Positions 19,002 to 27,126 are shown, counted from the first letter of the stretch. The stretch is 64,000 bases of DNA from Nocardia brasiliensis (GCF_011801125.1 NZ_CP046171.1:248001-312000), one strand, 5' to 3'. Translations and numbers: made by a program. The notes: a model not told the origin generated them from the letters alone.

Positions 19002-20204
19002 ATGACTTACGACGTCGCGAGGGTTCGGGGCCTGATACCGTCCCTCGGCGACGGCTGGATCCATCTCGACCCGCAGGCGGGCATGCTGGTGCCCGATGCG
19101 GTATCCCGCGCGGTCTCAACGGGTTTCCGAACCTCATCTTTTTCCCATATCGGTCGTAACGGCGCGGCCGTGCGCAGCGCCGCCATTCTGGACGCGGCGC
19201 GCGAGGCGGTGGCCGACCTCGTCGGCGGCGATCCGGCGGGCGTCGTGCTCGGACCGGACCGCGCCGTCCTGCTGGCCTGGCTGGCCGAATCGCTGAGCTC
19301 ACGGCTCGGGCTCGGCACCGGCATCGTGCTGTCCCGGCTCGACGACGAGGCGAATGTCGCGCCCTGGCTGCGCATCGCCAATCGCTACGGCGCGCACGTG
19401 CGCTGGGCCGAGGTGGAGATCGAGACTTGCGAGATGCCCTCGTGGCAGTTCGAGGAGCTGATCGGCCCCACGGCGCGGCTGGTCGCACTCACCGCTGCCT
19501 CACCGATCGTCGGCTCCGCGCCCGCGGTCCGGGTGGCCGCCGACCGGGTGCACGAGGTGGGCGGACTGCTCGTCGCCGACGCGTTCGGCGCCGCGCCCTA
19601 CGCGCTCATCGACATCGATGAACTCAACGCCGACGTGGTCGCGCTCAGCGCACCCGCCTGGGGCGGTCCGCAGATCGGTGCGCTGGTCTTCCGCGACCCT
19701 GCCTTCCTGGACCGGATCCCGTCGATGTCGTTGAACCCCTACGCCAAGGGCGCCGAGCGGCTCGAGGTCGGCGGGCACCAGTACGCCCTGCTCGCCGGGT
19801 TGACCACCTCGATCGACTTCCTGGCCGGCCTGGACGAGCGGGCGCGCGGCAGCAGGCGCCAGCGCCTGGAAATGTCGATCACCTCGCTGCAGGACTACCA
19901 CGATCAGCTGTTCGAGCATTTGATGGACGTGCTGGAGAAGATCCCCGGCTTGACCGTCATCGGCCGGGCCTCCACCCGCATCCCGACCGTCAGTTTCACG
20001 CTGGCGGGCATGCAGGCGGAGAAGGTGGCGGCCAAGCTTGCCGACAACCGGATCGGCACGGTCAGCGGCGTGCACGGCGGCAGCAGGCTGCTCGACGCGC
20101 TCGGCGTCAACGATGAGGGCGGCGCGGTCACGATCGGCCTCGCGCCCTACACCACCAAGTTCGAGATCGACCAGCTCGGGCGCGCCCTCGTCGCGCTGGA
20201 ATGA
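19002..20204 (+). CDS. Class V aminotransferase / cysteine desulfurase-like protein (Rv3778c type) lacking the usual PLP lysine
   Basis: A 400-residue fold-type I PLP-dependent protein whose neighbours match its M. tuberculosis counterpart Rv3778c. Visible family elements are HIGRNGAAVRSAAILDAARE, VVLGPDRAVLLAWLAESL, GIVLSRLDDEANVAPWL, LLVADAFGAAPYALIDID (Asp at the PLP pyridine site) and RIPTVSFTLAGMQAEKVA. Where cysteine desulfurases carry S-x-H-K-x-x-G-P-x-G, this protein has SAPAWGGPQIG near residues 214-224, so Ala and Pro replace Lys and His. No other Lys is close. It may therefore be a non-catalytic relative or use PLP differently. Start ATG 19002 is supported by TAGAGT 7 nt upstream. 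Convergent with the quinone oxidoreductase. Confidence 0.85.
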   Translation: MTYDVARVRGLIPSLGDGWIHLDPQAGMLVPDAVSRAVSTGFRTSSFSHIGRNGAAVRSAAILDAAREAVADLVGGDPAGVVLGPDRAVLLAWLAESLSSRLGLGTGIVLSRLDDEANVAPWLRIANRYGAHVRWAEVEIETCEMPSWQFEELIGPTARLVALTAASPIVGSAPAVRVAADRVHEVGGLLVADAFGAAPYALIDIDELNADVVALSAPAWGGPQIGALVFRDPAFLDRIPSMSLNPYAKGAERLEVGGHQYALLAGLTTSIDFLAGLDERARGSRRQRLEMSITSLQDYHDQLFEHLMDVLEKIPGLTVIGRASTRIPTVSFTLAGMQAEKVAAKLADNRIGTVSGVHGGSRLLDALGVNDEGGAVTIGLAPYTTKFEIDQLGRALVALE

Positions 20205-20237
20205 GGCTCGCAAGCCGCTGCGCGCCGCGCGCGTAAT

Positions 20238-20284
20238 CGCCTGCCGCGCAGTTGATCTACCGACGAATTCGGGCGCGGCAGGCG
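20238..20284. terminator. Stem-loop between convergent genes
   Basis: A perfect 12-bp inverted repeat (20238-20249 with 20273-20284) with a 23-nt loop, between the aminotransferase-fold gene and the quinone oxidoreductase. Confidence 0.55.
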
Positions 20285-20301
20285 GGTCTACGCGCCGGGA
20301 G

Positions 20302-21300
20302 TCATGGCTCGCGGATCCGCAAGATCACCTTGCCGAAGGCGTCGCCGGCTTCCAGCAGCCGGTGGGCCTCGCCCGCATCGGCGACCGGCAATTCGGCGTC
20401 GATGACGGGGACTACGCTGCCGTCGGCGACCAGCGGCCACAGCTCACGTCGTACCTCGGCGATGATCGCGGCCTTGCTGCCGACCCCGGTGGCAGGCCGA
20501 TTGCGCAGGTTGGTCGCGTGTACGCTGCCCCATTTCCGCAGCAGCGCACCGAGATTCAGCTCGCCGGTCGCGCCGCCCTGCATCCCGATCACCACCAGGT
20601 GACCGAAGTTCGCCAGCGCCTCGACGTTGCGGGACAGGTAGGCCGCGCCCATCAGATCCAGGATGACGTCGGCCCCCGCGCCCTCGGCGCGCACCGCGGC
20701 GACGAAATCGTCGTCCCGATAGTTGATCAGCAGCTGCGCGCCGAGTTCCTGGCAGCGCCGCAGCTTCTCGGCCGAGCCCGCGGTCACCGCGACGCGCGCG
20801 CCGAGCGCACGGCCCACCTGGATCGCGTGGGTGCCGATGCCGCTGCCGCCGCCGTGGATCAGCAGCAGTTGGCCTGCCTGCAAGCCCGCCGTCAGCACCA
20901 GGTTCGACCACACCGTCGCCGCCACCTCGGGCAGTCCCGCTGCTGCGCTGAGATCCAATTCCGCTGGAACCGGCAACAATTGCGCCGCGGGCGCGACCAC
21001 CCGCTCGGCATAGCCGCCGCCGGACAGCAGCGCGCACACCCGGTCGCCGACCTGCCAGTCCCGCACACCCGCACCGAGTTCGGCGATGACGCCGGAACAT
21101 TCGAGCCCGAGCACCGTGCTGGCTCCCGGCGGCGGCGGATAGTGCCCTTGCCGCTGCAATAGATCGGCCCGGTTCACCCCGGCCGCCGTCACCTCGATCA
21201 GCACCTCGCCGGGCCCGGGTACCGGATCCGGCGCGGCGGCCCACCGCAGCACCTCGGGGCCGCCGAAACCGTTGAGTTCGATCGCATGCACGAGGTCCAT
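20302..21300 (-). CDS. NAD(P)H:quinone oxidoreductase, zinc-free MDR family
   Basis: A 332-residue medium-chain dehydrogenase/reductase of the QOR group (Rv3777 counterpart). The N-terminal GroES-like part has VLIEVTAAGVNRADLLQRQG, YPPPPGASTVLGLECSGVI and VGDRVCALLSGGGYAE; the Rossmann part has LLIHGGGSGIGTHAIQVGRA (a GGGSGIG NADP-binding variant), LINYRDDDF and VILDLMGAAYL. Cys residues for structural or catalytic zinc are missing, as expected for QOR/PIG3-type enzymes. It probably reduces quinones or reactive enones. ATG 21300 (MDLVHAIELNG) has GAAGGG upstream. Divergent from the MarR gene at 21487, with both promoters in the 186-bp gap. Confidence 0.92.
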   Translation of the reverse strand: MDLVHAIELNGFGGPEVLRWAAAPDPVPGPGEVLIEVTAAGVNRADLLQRQGHYPPPPGASTVLGLECSGVIAELGAGVRDWQVGDRVCALLSGGGYAERVVAPAAQLLPVPAELDLSAAAGLPEVAATVWSNLVLTAGLQAGQLLLIHGGGSGIGTHAIQVGRALGARVAVTAGSAEKLRRCQELGAQLLINYRDDDFVAAVRAEGAGADVILDLMGAAYLSRNVEALANFGHLVVIGMQGGATGELNLGALLRKWGSVHATNLRNRPATGVGSKAAIIAEVRRELWPLVADGSVVPVIDAELPVADAGEAHRLLEAGDAFGKVILRIREP

Positions 21301-21473
21301 ACTGCCCTTCGGGTCCGTGGCGCGGGCGGCGAACCCGATCGCCGCACCGCAAACCTCGCGCTTCGATTGTGGGATAGCACAAAATCTTGCTGTGGCGAAC
21401 GGCCTGCGGACCCACTCCGTCGGTTGTCGGCCACAGCTTTCCCGCACCGCGGATATCCCCAGTTCGCCCGGCT

Positions 21474-21479
21474 TAGAAT
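21474..21479 (+). promoter_or_regulatory. -10 box of a probable leaderless transcript (marR gene)
   Basis: TAGAAT followed by 7 nt and GTG 21487. An in-frame ATG at 21478 overlaps this box and is therefore less likely as the start. Confidence 0.55.
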
Positions 21480-21486
21480 GGGCACC

Positions 21487-21978
21487 GTGCACCCCGAACC
21501 GAGCAGTTCCGTTGCGGCCGAACCGAGGTGGCTCACCCCGGCGCAGCAGCGGGCCTGGCGGGCGTATATGGACGGACATCAGCGCCTGATGACCGCGCTG
21601 AACCGGCAACTGCAACGGGACAGCGACCTGAGCGTCGCCGAATACCGCATCCTCGTCCTGCTGTCCGAGGCGCCGGGCCGATCCTTGCGCATGAGCGAGC
21701 TGGCCGACGGCGTGCTCTCCTCCCGCAGCCGCCTCACCCACCAGATCCGGCGGTTGGAGGCCGAGCGGATGGTGCGGCGCAACACCTGCCTCGAAGACGG
21801 CCGCGGCGTCCTCGCCGAACTGACCGACGAGGGCATGCGCCGCCTCGAAGCCGCCGCCCCCGGCCACGTCGACGCCGTCCGCCGCGACTTCGTCGACCTG
21901 CTCACCCCGCACCAGCTCGAGGTCATCGCCGAGGTCTTCGCCCGCGTCGATCAGGAAATCGGAACGCGCCCCCTCTGA
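21487..21978 (+). CDS. MarR family transcriptional regulator
   Basis: A 163-residue MarR/SlyA-type regulator. WLTPAQQRAWRAYMDGHQRL forms the dimerisation helix, LSVAEYRILVLLSEAPGRSL the first HTH helix, RMSELADGVLSSRSRLTHQI the recognition helix and RRLEAERMVRRNTCLEDGRG the winged hairpin with the conserved DGRG turn. The C-terminal helices (VIAEVFARVDQEIG) complete the dimer interface. It is divergent from the quinone oxidoreductase, a common target for MarR regulators that sense phenolics or quinones, so it may control that gene. It ends 25 bp before tRNA-Ser. Confidence 0.9.
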   Translation: MHPEPSSSVAAEPRWLTPAQQRAWRAYMDGHQRLMTALNRQLQRDSDLSVAEYRILVLLSEAPGRSLRMSELADGVLSSRSRLTHQIRRLEAERMVRRNTCLEDGRGVLAELTDEGMRRLEAAAPGHVDAVRRDFVDLLTPHQLEVIAEVFARVDQEIGTRPL

Positions 21979-22002
21979 CCCGTCCGCTACGATCATGGTC
22001 CT

Positions 22003-22087
22003 GGAGACGTGGCAGAGCGGCCGAATGCACTCGCCTTGAAAGCGAGCGTCGCGAGAGCGACCGGGGGTTCAAATCCCTCCGTCTCCG
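22003..22087 (+). tRNA. tRNA-Ser (anticodon TGA)
   Basis: The acceptor stem GGAGACG (22003-22009) pairs with CGTCTCC (22080-22086), discriminator G. The anticodon stem CTCGC/GCGAG holds the loop CTTGAAA with TGA at 22037-22039. A long variable arm, typical of class II tRNA-Ser, and the GGTTCAAATCC T-arm are present. CCA is not encoded. TACGAT at 21988-21993 is a likely -10. Confidence 0.97.
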
Positions 22088-22091
22088 CAAC

Positions 22092-22126
22092 AGACGCCCA
22101 GGTCACAACGTTGGCCTGCGGCGTCT
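22092..22126. terminator. Small stem-loop after tRNA-Ser
   Basis: AGACGCC (22092-22098) pairs with GGCGTCT (22120-22126), placed 5 nt past the tRNA and ahead of the convergent NOS gene. There is no T-run, so termination is uncertain. Confidence 0.4.
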
Positions 22127-22176
22127 TCGAGCCGAGCGCACACCGGCCGGTGTGTCACAACGGACGGCGCACGTTC

Positions 22177-23328
22177 CTAGCCTTCTCCCGCGCCGCCGAA
22201 GTCGCGGCGGACGAAATTGGGCCGGATATCGAGGTCGGGCGGGTCGTAGTAGCGGTGGAAGGTTGGGGTCAGGCCCGCGGAAAGAGGCGGGTTGATCCAG
22301 CTCCAGTCGGTGGGGCAGGCGCGGCCCGCGGCTTCTTCCCGTTTGACGTGATCGCAGAACTGTTTTGCCACGGTGTGGTGGTCGACCATGTACACCCCGG
22401 CTTTGCGAAAGCTGTACAGGACAGCACGATTCAGCTCGACCAGAGCCAGATCCCGCCACAGGTTGCGCTCGGATCTGGTGTCCAGGCACATCATTTCGGC
22501 GATGAGCGGCAGCATGTTGTATCGGGTGGTGTCGCTGAGGTTGCGCGCGCCGATCTCGGCGCCCAGGTACCAGCCGTTGAACGGCGCGAACGGGTAGGTG
22601 ACGCCGCCGACCTCCAGGTTCATGTTGGACACGGCGGGCAGCGCGTGCCAGCGCAGGCCGAGACCGGCGAACCAGTCGAACTCCGGGTGCTCCAGCTCGA
22701 CCTCACGCGCCAGTTCGGGCGGGACCTCGAACCAGCGGATCGGCTCGTCCGGTGTGCTGATCAGCAGCGGCAGAATGTCGAAAGGTGTTCTCGCGCCACG
22801 CCATCCAAGCTTCATCGCGAATTCGGTCAGCGCGATGTTGGCCGGATCGCCGGTGACCGTGCCGTCACCGTTGCGATAGCCCGCGTAGCGGATGAGCTGC
22901 GGACTGACGATGCGGAACTCGCGTCCGTCGGGCTGACGCGGCGGGCCGACGGTGATCATCGATTGAATGGCGCCGCCGTTGGTGGCGAGGCGCAGGTGTT
23001 CCCAGCAGACCTCGGCCAGGTCGCGCGCGGAGCGCACCTGGCGCGCGTCGAGTAATTTCAGTGAGCGCCAATGCTTTCGGCCGACACAGCGGGCGTGGTT
23101 GCGCCAGGCGAGCTTGGCTCCGATCAGGATTTCCTCGGCGGTCTGCAGGTAGCAGCCGGTCCGTTCGAGATGCTCCAGCACTGTGCTGCGCCGCTGTGCC
23201 GGGAGATGGGCCAGCTCGGGCAGGCGGAAGAATTCGTCGCACTCGCGCAGTCGGCGCTGTAGATCGTCTCTGAAAGACGATGTGTCCGTGTTTGTTTCGA
23301 GCGGTGATGCGGGCAAAGCAGGGTTCAC
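22177..23328 (-). CDS. nos: Nitric oxide synthase oxygenase (bacterial NOS)
   Basis: A 383-residue haem-thiolate oxygenase that makes NO and citrulline from arginine; no reductase or calmodulin domain is attached, so electrons must come from separate reductases. LAWRNHARCVGRKHWRSL carries the haem-ligating Cys, FNGWYLGAEIGARNLSD the substrate-binding Glu, TTRYNMLPLIAEMMCLDT and NRAVLYSFRKAGVYMVDHHT the core and pterin-side segments, and CPTDWSWINPPLSAGLTPTF the C-terminal signature. The GTG start at 23328 has GGAGAA 5 nt upstream. No cofactor or reductase gene is adjacent. A short ORF with a strong ribosome site lies 85 bp upstream (23414-23488). NOS activity is known in Nocardia. Confidence 0.95.
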   Translation of the reverse strand: MNPALPASPLETNTDTSSFRDDLQRRLRECDEFFRLPELAHLPAQRRSTVLEHLERTGCYLQTAEEILIGAKLAWRNHARCVGRKHWRSLKLLDARQVRSARDLAEVCWEHLRLATNGGAIQSMITVGPPRQPDGREFRIVSPQLIRYAGYRNGDGTVTGDPANIALTEFAMKLGWRGARTPFDILPLLISTPDEPIRWFEVPPELAREVELEHPEFDWFAGLGLRWHALPAVSNMNLEVGGVTYPFAPFNGWYLGAEIGARNLSDTTRYNMLPLIAEMMCLDTRSERNLWRDLALVELNRAVLYSFRKAGVYMVDHHTVAKQFCDHVKREEAAGRACPTDWSWINPPLSAGLTPTFHRYYDPPDLDIRPNFVRRDFGGAGEG

Positions 23329-23413
23329 GGTGTTCTCCGGTCGGGCATAGGTACTGCGGTGAAACAGACAAGTTCGAGCAGGAGAATCGCGCGGATGCGC
23401 GGCCGATACCGCC

Positions 23414-23488
23414 CTACTCCGGTGGCCCGCGCAGGCGGGGTGACACGCTGATGCCGTGAAATAGCTTCAGCCGTGCAACGGCGCTCAT
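23414..23488 (-). CDS. Candidate leader ORF (24 aa) upstream of nos
   Basis: ATG 23488 has GAGGA 5 nt upstream, a near-ideal ribosome site, and the frame runs 24 codons to TAG at 23414. The peptide begins MSAVARLKLF and ends RLRGPPE. A CCCGC/GCGGG hairpin lies within its coding sequence. The ORF ends 85 bp ahead of the nos start on the same strand, an arrangement seen for regulatory leader peptides. An alternative 59-codon frame (ATG 23504) ends exactly in a GTGA overlap with the nos start. Neither is proven. Confidence 0.4.
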   Translation of the reverse strand: MSAVARLKLFHGISVSPRLRGPPE

Positions 23489-23504
23489 ATTCGTCCTCAT
23501 TCAT

Positions 23505-23885
23505 GCCCGGATAAGGCCCGGACAGTAGCGTACGGCCCGTGTGCTGGCGGTGTGCCCGGATTTGCTGGATTTGCTGCGTCGGCCCAAGTCGGCGGCGCGT
23601 CGACGGTGTCGAGTGCCGTTGACATGGCCCGGCTTTCGCCGCCACGGCGGCTCGAAGGTCGTCCATGGCCGGCACGAACACGCGGGTGATCTGGACTACG
23701 GCACCGGCTGTGGACAGACGCGGAACCGAGCGGCGACTACGCCTGTGTACGGCTTCGCTATCGACATAACTACTGGCAGCGCTGCTAAGTCTGCTGCCTG
23801 TGGATGAACGTGGCTCTGGTCACAAATCATGGCCACCCGCTATGGCTGCGCCGGCAAACCGGGCGTTTCTGGCAGGATGGGTCGC
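23505..23885. other. Intergenic region, no recognisable gene
   Basis: About 380 bp between the nos leader region and the esterase at 23886. ORFs here lack sensible codon use or motifs. It must contain the nos promoter on the minus strand and, at its right end, a CAGGAT box (about 23873-23878) 7 nt before the esterase ATG. Confidence 0.5.
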
Positions 23886-24956
23886 ATGCTGTCTCAGCGT
23901 GGGGTGCGGCGCTGGGTGTCCAGCGTCTTGGTCAGCGTGGCGCTGGTCTCCGGTGCCGCGGCGTTCGGCGCTCCTCAGGTGTCGGCGGAACCCGTGGACC
24001 CCCAGAAGCCCGGCACCGGTTCATCCGATGGTCCGGCTCCGGCCCCGGCCACGACGGAGCGACCCGCACGGCCGGGCATCGACCGGATCGAGCCGATCAC
24101 CGATCGGTGGCTGCGCGTGTTCGTCGCCTCGCCCGCCATGAGCCGCACCGTAGAGGTGCAAGTGCTGCTCCCGCGGGATACGTCCAAGCCGCGGCCCACC
24201 ATCTACATGCTCGATGGCCGCGAGGCGAACCCGACCACCAACAACTGGACCCAGAAGGGCCACGCCGACGAGTTCTTCGAGGACAAGGACGTCAATGTCG
24301 TGCTCACCGTCGGCGGGCCTGCCAGCTTCTACACCGATTGGCAGCAACCGGACCCGGTGCTCGGCACCAACAGGTGGGAGACGTTCCTGACCAAGGAGCT
24401 GCCGCCGCTGCTCGACGCGAGATTCAAGGGCAACGGCCGCAACGCCGTGATGGGTGTTTCGATGGGCGCCGAGGCCGCGATGATGCTGGCGTTCCGGCAG
24501 CCGCGGCTCTACACGGCGGTCGCGGCGCACAGCGGCTGTTTCTCGATGGGCACCGACGTCGGGCAGGCGCAAGCCAGAGCGGTCGTCGCGACCTATAACG
24601 GCGAGCCGGACAACATGTTCGGCGCGCAGGACGATCCGGCCTGGCTCGACCACGACGTCACGTTGCACGCGGAAGCGTTGCGCGGCAAGACGATCTACAT
24701 GTCGGTGGGTAGCGGCCTACCCGGCATTCATGATGTGCCGGGTGAGCCGGACGTCGATCTGCCCAGTGCGATCACCTTCGGCGGACCGCTGGAGGCGGCG
24801 ACCAACGTCTGCACCCGCCGCCTCACCGATCGGCTGCGCACCCTTGGCATCCCGGTGACCGCGCATTTCCGGCCGACCGGCACCCACGCGTGGCCCTACT
24901 GGGCCGACGAGTTGGCGCGGTCGTGGCCGGTCATCTCGGAAGCGCTCGGGGTTTAG
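23886..24956 (+). CDS. Secreted esterase, antigen 85 / mycolyltransferase-like
   Basis: A 356-residue exported alpha/beta hydrolase. The signal peptide (MLSQRGVRRWVSSVLVSVAL...) ends near QVSAEPV and is followed by a Pro-rich linker. The catalytic domain has RTVEVQVLLPRDT, TIYMLDGREANPTTNNW (an antigen-85-like oxyanion segment), the nucleophile elbow AVMGVSMGAEAAMM and a C-terminal His in RPTGTHAWPYWADEL. In mycolata such proteins include mycolyltransferases that attach mycolic acids to trehalose or arabinogalactan; short-chain esterases share the fold, so mycolyl transfer is inferred. ATG 23886 gives the best signal peptide; ATG 23877 is possible. It ends 7 bp before the convergent aminotransferase gene. 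Confidence 0.82.
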   Translation: MLSQRGVRRWVSSVLVSVALVSGAAAFGAPQVSAEPVDPQKPGTGSSDGPAPAPATTERPARPGIDRIEPITDRWLRVFVASPAMSRTVEVQVLLPRDTSKPRPTIYMLDGREANPTTNNWTQKGHADEFFEDKDVNVVLTVGGPASFYTDWQQPDPVLGTNRWETFLTKELPPLLDARFKGNGRNAVMGVSMGAEAAMMLAFRQPRLYTAVAAHSGCFSMGTDVGQAQARAVVATYNGEPDNMFGAQDDPAWLDHDVTLHAEALRGKTIYMSVGSGLPGIHDVPGEPDVDLPSAITFGGPLEAATNVCTRRLTDRLRTLGIPVTAHFRPTGTHAWPYWADELARSWPVISEALGV

Positions 24957-24963
24957 GTCCGAT

Positions 24964-26043
24964 CTAATCCAGGAAGCGCGCGACCACCGCCGGGTCGGTG
25001 GCGAAGCTCAGGAACAGGTCGTTCTCGTGCGGATCGCCGGTGGTGACCCGCACGCCGTCGGCGCCGTAAGGACGGACCAGCACCCCCGCCTCCGCGCTCG
25101 CCTCGCCGTACTCGGCGCTGCGCGCGCCGAGCGGCAGCCAGACGAAGTTGGTCTCGCTCGGTGGCACCTGATAGCCGGCGGCGAGCAGCGCCTCCCGCAT
25201 CCGATTCCGCTCGAGCACCAAAGCGTCGGTGCGGTCCAGCAATTCGTGACGCGCCTCCAGCGAGGCGATCGCGGCCGCCTGCGCGACCCGGTTCACGCTG
25301 AACGGGATGTGCACCTTGTTCAGCGCGGTGATCACCGCGGGATCGCCCACCGCGTAGCCCGCGCGTAGCCCGGCCAGGCCGTAGGCCTTCGAGAAGGTGC
25401 GCAGCACAAGGACATTCGGCCGGGTGCGGCCCAGCTCGATGCCGTTCGGGTAGTCCTGCGGCGCGAGCCGCATGTACTCGAAGTACGCCTCGTCGAGCAC
25501 GACCAGGATGTGGGCGGGCACCGAATCGAGGAAGCGGGTCAGTGCGGCCTTGCCGACCGCGGTGCCGGTCGGGTTGTTCGGGTTGCAGACGAAGATCAGC
25601 TTGGTGCGCTCGGTGATCGCCGCGAGCAACGCGTCCAGATCGTGCACCAGGTCCGGGGTGAGCGGCACCTGCACGGCGGTCGCGTTACCCACCTTGGTGA
25701 CGATCGGGTACGCCTCGAACGAGCGCCAGGCGAACAGCACCTCGTCGGTCGGTGTGTCACAGGTGATCTGCACCAGTTCCTGGCACAGCGCCACGCTGCC
25801 GCAGCCGACCGCGATGTTGGCCTGCTCGACACCGAGGAACTCGGCCAGCGCGGCCCGCAATTCGACGGCCTGATTGTCGGGGTACCTGTTGGCCAGCTCG
25901 GCCGCCTCCGCGATGGCCTTGGTCGCCGAAGGCAGCGGGCCGAACGTGGTTTCGTTGCTGGCGAGCTTGACCGCGCCGGGATGGCTGCGGCCTGGAACGT
26001 ACGCCGGAATCGCCTCGAGGTCCGGCCGGGTTGACGCTGTCAC
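24964..26043 (-). CDS. Histidinol-phosphate / aromatic amino acid aminotransferase (HisC2/Pat type)
   Basis: A 359-residue class I/II aminotransferase like Rv3772 (hisC2, pat). It has KLASNETTFGPLPSATKAIA, NRYPDNQAVELRAALAEFLG, VGCGSVALCQELVQ, FVCNPNNPTGTAVGK (PLP-binding Asn), VVLDEAYFEYM (Asp) and LVLRTFSKAYGLAGLRAGYA with the Schiff-base Lys in SKAYGLAG. The end FVWLPLGARSAEYGEASAEA fits HisC-type specificity loops. It probably transfers amino groups to phenylpyruvate-type or imidazole-acetol-phosphate acceptors; no his operon is nearby, which favours the Pat role. GTG 26043 is chosen because TATGGT lies 6 nt upstream; the longer frame adds 34 unlikely residues. Confidence 0.93.
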   Translation of the reverse strand: MTASTRPDLEAIPAYVPGRSHPGAVKLASNETTFGPLPSATKAIAEAAELANRYPDNQAVELRAALAEFLGVEQANIAVGCGSVALCQELVQITCDTPTDEVLFAWRSFEAYPIVTKVGNATAVQVPLTPDLVHDLDALLAAITERTKLIFVCNPNNPTGTAVGKAALTRFLDSVPAHILVVLDEAYFEYMRLAPQDYPNGIELGRTRPNVLVLRTFSKAYGLAGLRAGYAVGDPAVITALNKVHIPFSVNRVAQAAAIASLEARHELLDRTDALVLERNRMREALLAAGYQVPPSETNFVWLPLGARSAEYGEASAEAGVLVRPYGADGVRVTTGDPHENDLFLSFATDPAVVARFLD

Positions 26044-26049
26044 CCCCCA

Positions 26050-26055
26050 ACCATA
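26050..26055 (-). promoter_or_regulatory. -10 box of a probable leaderless transcript (aminotransferase)
   Basis: On the minus strand TATGGT is followed by 6 nt and GTG 26043. Confidence 0.55.
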
Positions 26056-26172
26056 TGTCGCAAAGTCATGGGATCTTCTGGGTATCGCACACAAAGCCGG
26101 GCTTGCGTACCGAAAAATATCTGGCCGATGGGCTCTCAACAGCAATTTCTACCGAAGATCACGAAGTCGCCC

Positions 26173-26178
26173 TACCCT
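26173..26178 (+). promoter_or_regulatory. -10 box of a probable leaderless transcript (26185 gene)
   Basis: TACCCT is followed by 6 nt and ATG 26185. Confidence 0.5.
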
Positions 26179-26184
26179 GGATTC

Positions 26185-26910
26185 ATGTCGGGCACTTACA
26201 ACGACCTCGCCCCCCTACGCGGTGACGACCTGACACCCGAGCGCCGAGCCGGGTCCGCACAGGCGTCCACCGACACACAGGTGCCCATCATCGTGGTGGA
26301 GCCCGAGGGTAACGCGCGCGGCGGCATCGTGATGCTGCACGAGTCTCGTGAGTTCACCGGTGCGCTGCTCGCGCTGATGAGCGCCCTGGCCTCAGAGGGC
26401 TGGACTGTGGTCGCGCCCAACCTCTTTCACCGAAGCGGGCACGAACCGGTGCAGGAGGTGTTCGGCGACGAACTCTTCGACGACTTCGACGCCTGCTTCG
26501 ACTGGCTGACCCGTCGTGGTGTCTTCCCCGACACTATCGGCGTGCTCGGCTTCGACACCGCGGGCACCGCCGCGTTCCTGGTCGCCACCAACCGCCCGGT
26601 CGGCGCCGCCGTCAGCGTCGCGGCGCCGGGCATCGTCGAGCCGCTCACCGAACAGGCCGACGCCCTCGTCCGAGTGGCCCCGCGCCTGCAGGCCCCGTGG
26701 CTCGGCCTCTTCGGTGCCGACGATCCCGCCACCCCGCCGGCCGAGGTGGAACGACTCCGTGACGCGACCGGCCGGGCCGCCGTCGCCAGCCTGGTCGTCA
26801 GCTATCCGGGACTGCGGCACCGCGCCGACCATCCCGACCTCGACGACGACAACACCCTCATCGACTCACAGACCCGCATTTTCGACTGGTTCGACAGCAA
26901 CTTACGCTGA
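26185..26910 (+). CDS. Dienelactone-hydrolase-like protein with altered nucleophile site
   Basis: A 241-residue single-domain alpha/beta hydrolase of the dienelactone hydrolase type. ARGGIVMLHESREFTGALLA is the family opening with its active-site-facing Glu, WTVVAPNLFHRSG is the next strand, and GADDPATPPAEVERL and LRHRADHPDLDDDN carry the acid and His positions. The nucleophile elbow reads GVLGFDTAGTAAF, where DLH enzymes have G-F-C-x-G-G: Asp near residue 123 replaces the catalytic Cys. The protein is therefore either inactive or uses another mechanism. Start ATG 26185 has TACCCT 6 nt upstream. Divergent from the aminotransferase gene and followed by tRNA genes. Confidence 0.82.
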   Translation: MSGTYNDLAPLRGDDLTPERRAGSAQASTDTQVPIIVVEPEGNARGGIVMLHESREFTGALLALMSALASEGWTVVAPNLFHRSGHEPVQEVFGDELFDDFDACFDWLTRRGVFPDTIGVLGFDTAGTAAFLVATNRPVGAAVSVAAPGIVEPLTEQADALVRVAPRLQAPWLGLFGADDPATPPAEVERLRDATGRAAVASLVVSYPGLRHRADHPDLDDDNTLIDSQTRIFDWFDSNLR

Positions 26911-27001
26911 TAACCAGCCGTTTTGCGATCTGGACAGCGGCTGCTGTAACCTTCATGCTCGGCGGTTCGAAAGGACCGGTGCCCTCGAAGAGAAGGCTCC
27001 A

Positions 27002-27091
27002 GGAGGCGTGCCAGAGCGGCCGAATGGGACTCACTGCTAATGAGTTGTCCCTTCACGGGGACCGGAGGTTCAAATCCTCTCGCCTCCGCCA
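27002..27091 (+). tRNA. tRNA-Ser (anticodon GCT)
   Basis: GGAGGCG (27002-27008) pairs with CGCCTCC (27081-27087), discriminator G and an encoded CCA at 27089-27091. The anticodon loop CTGCTAA in stem ACTCA/TGAGT gives GCT at 27036-27038. A long variable arm confirms class II. TAACCT at about 26947 is a possible upstream -10. Confidence 0.97.
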
Positions 27092-27126
27092 CACCCGGGA
27101 AACCGGGTACACAACTGAATAACCAT

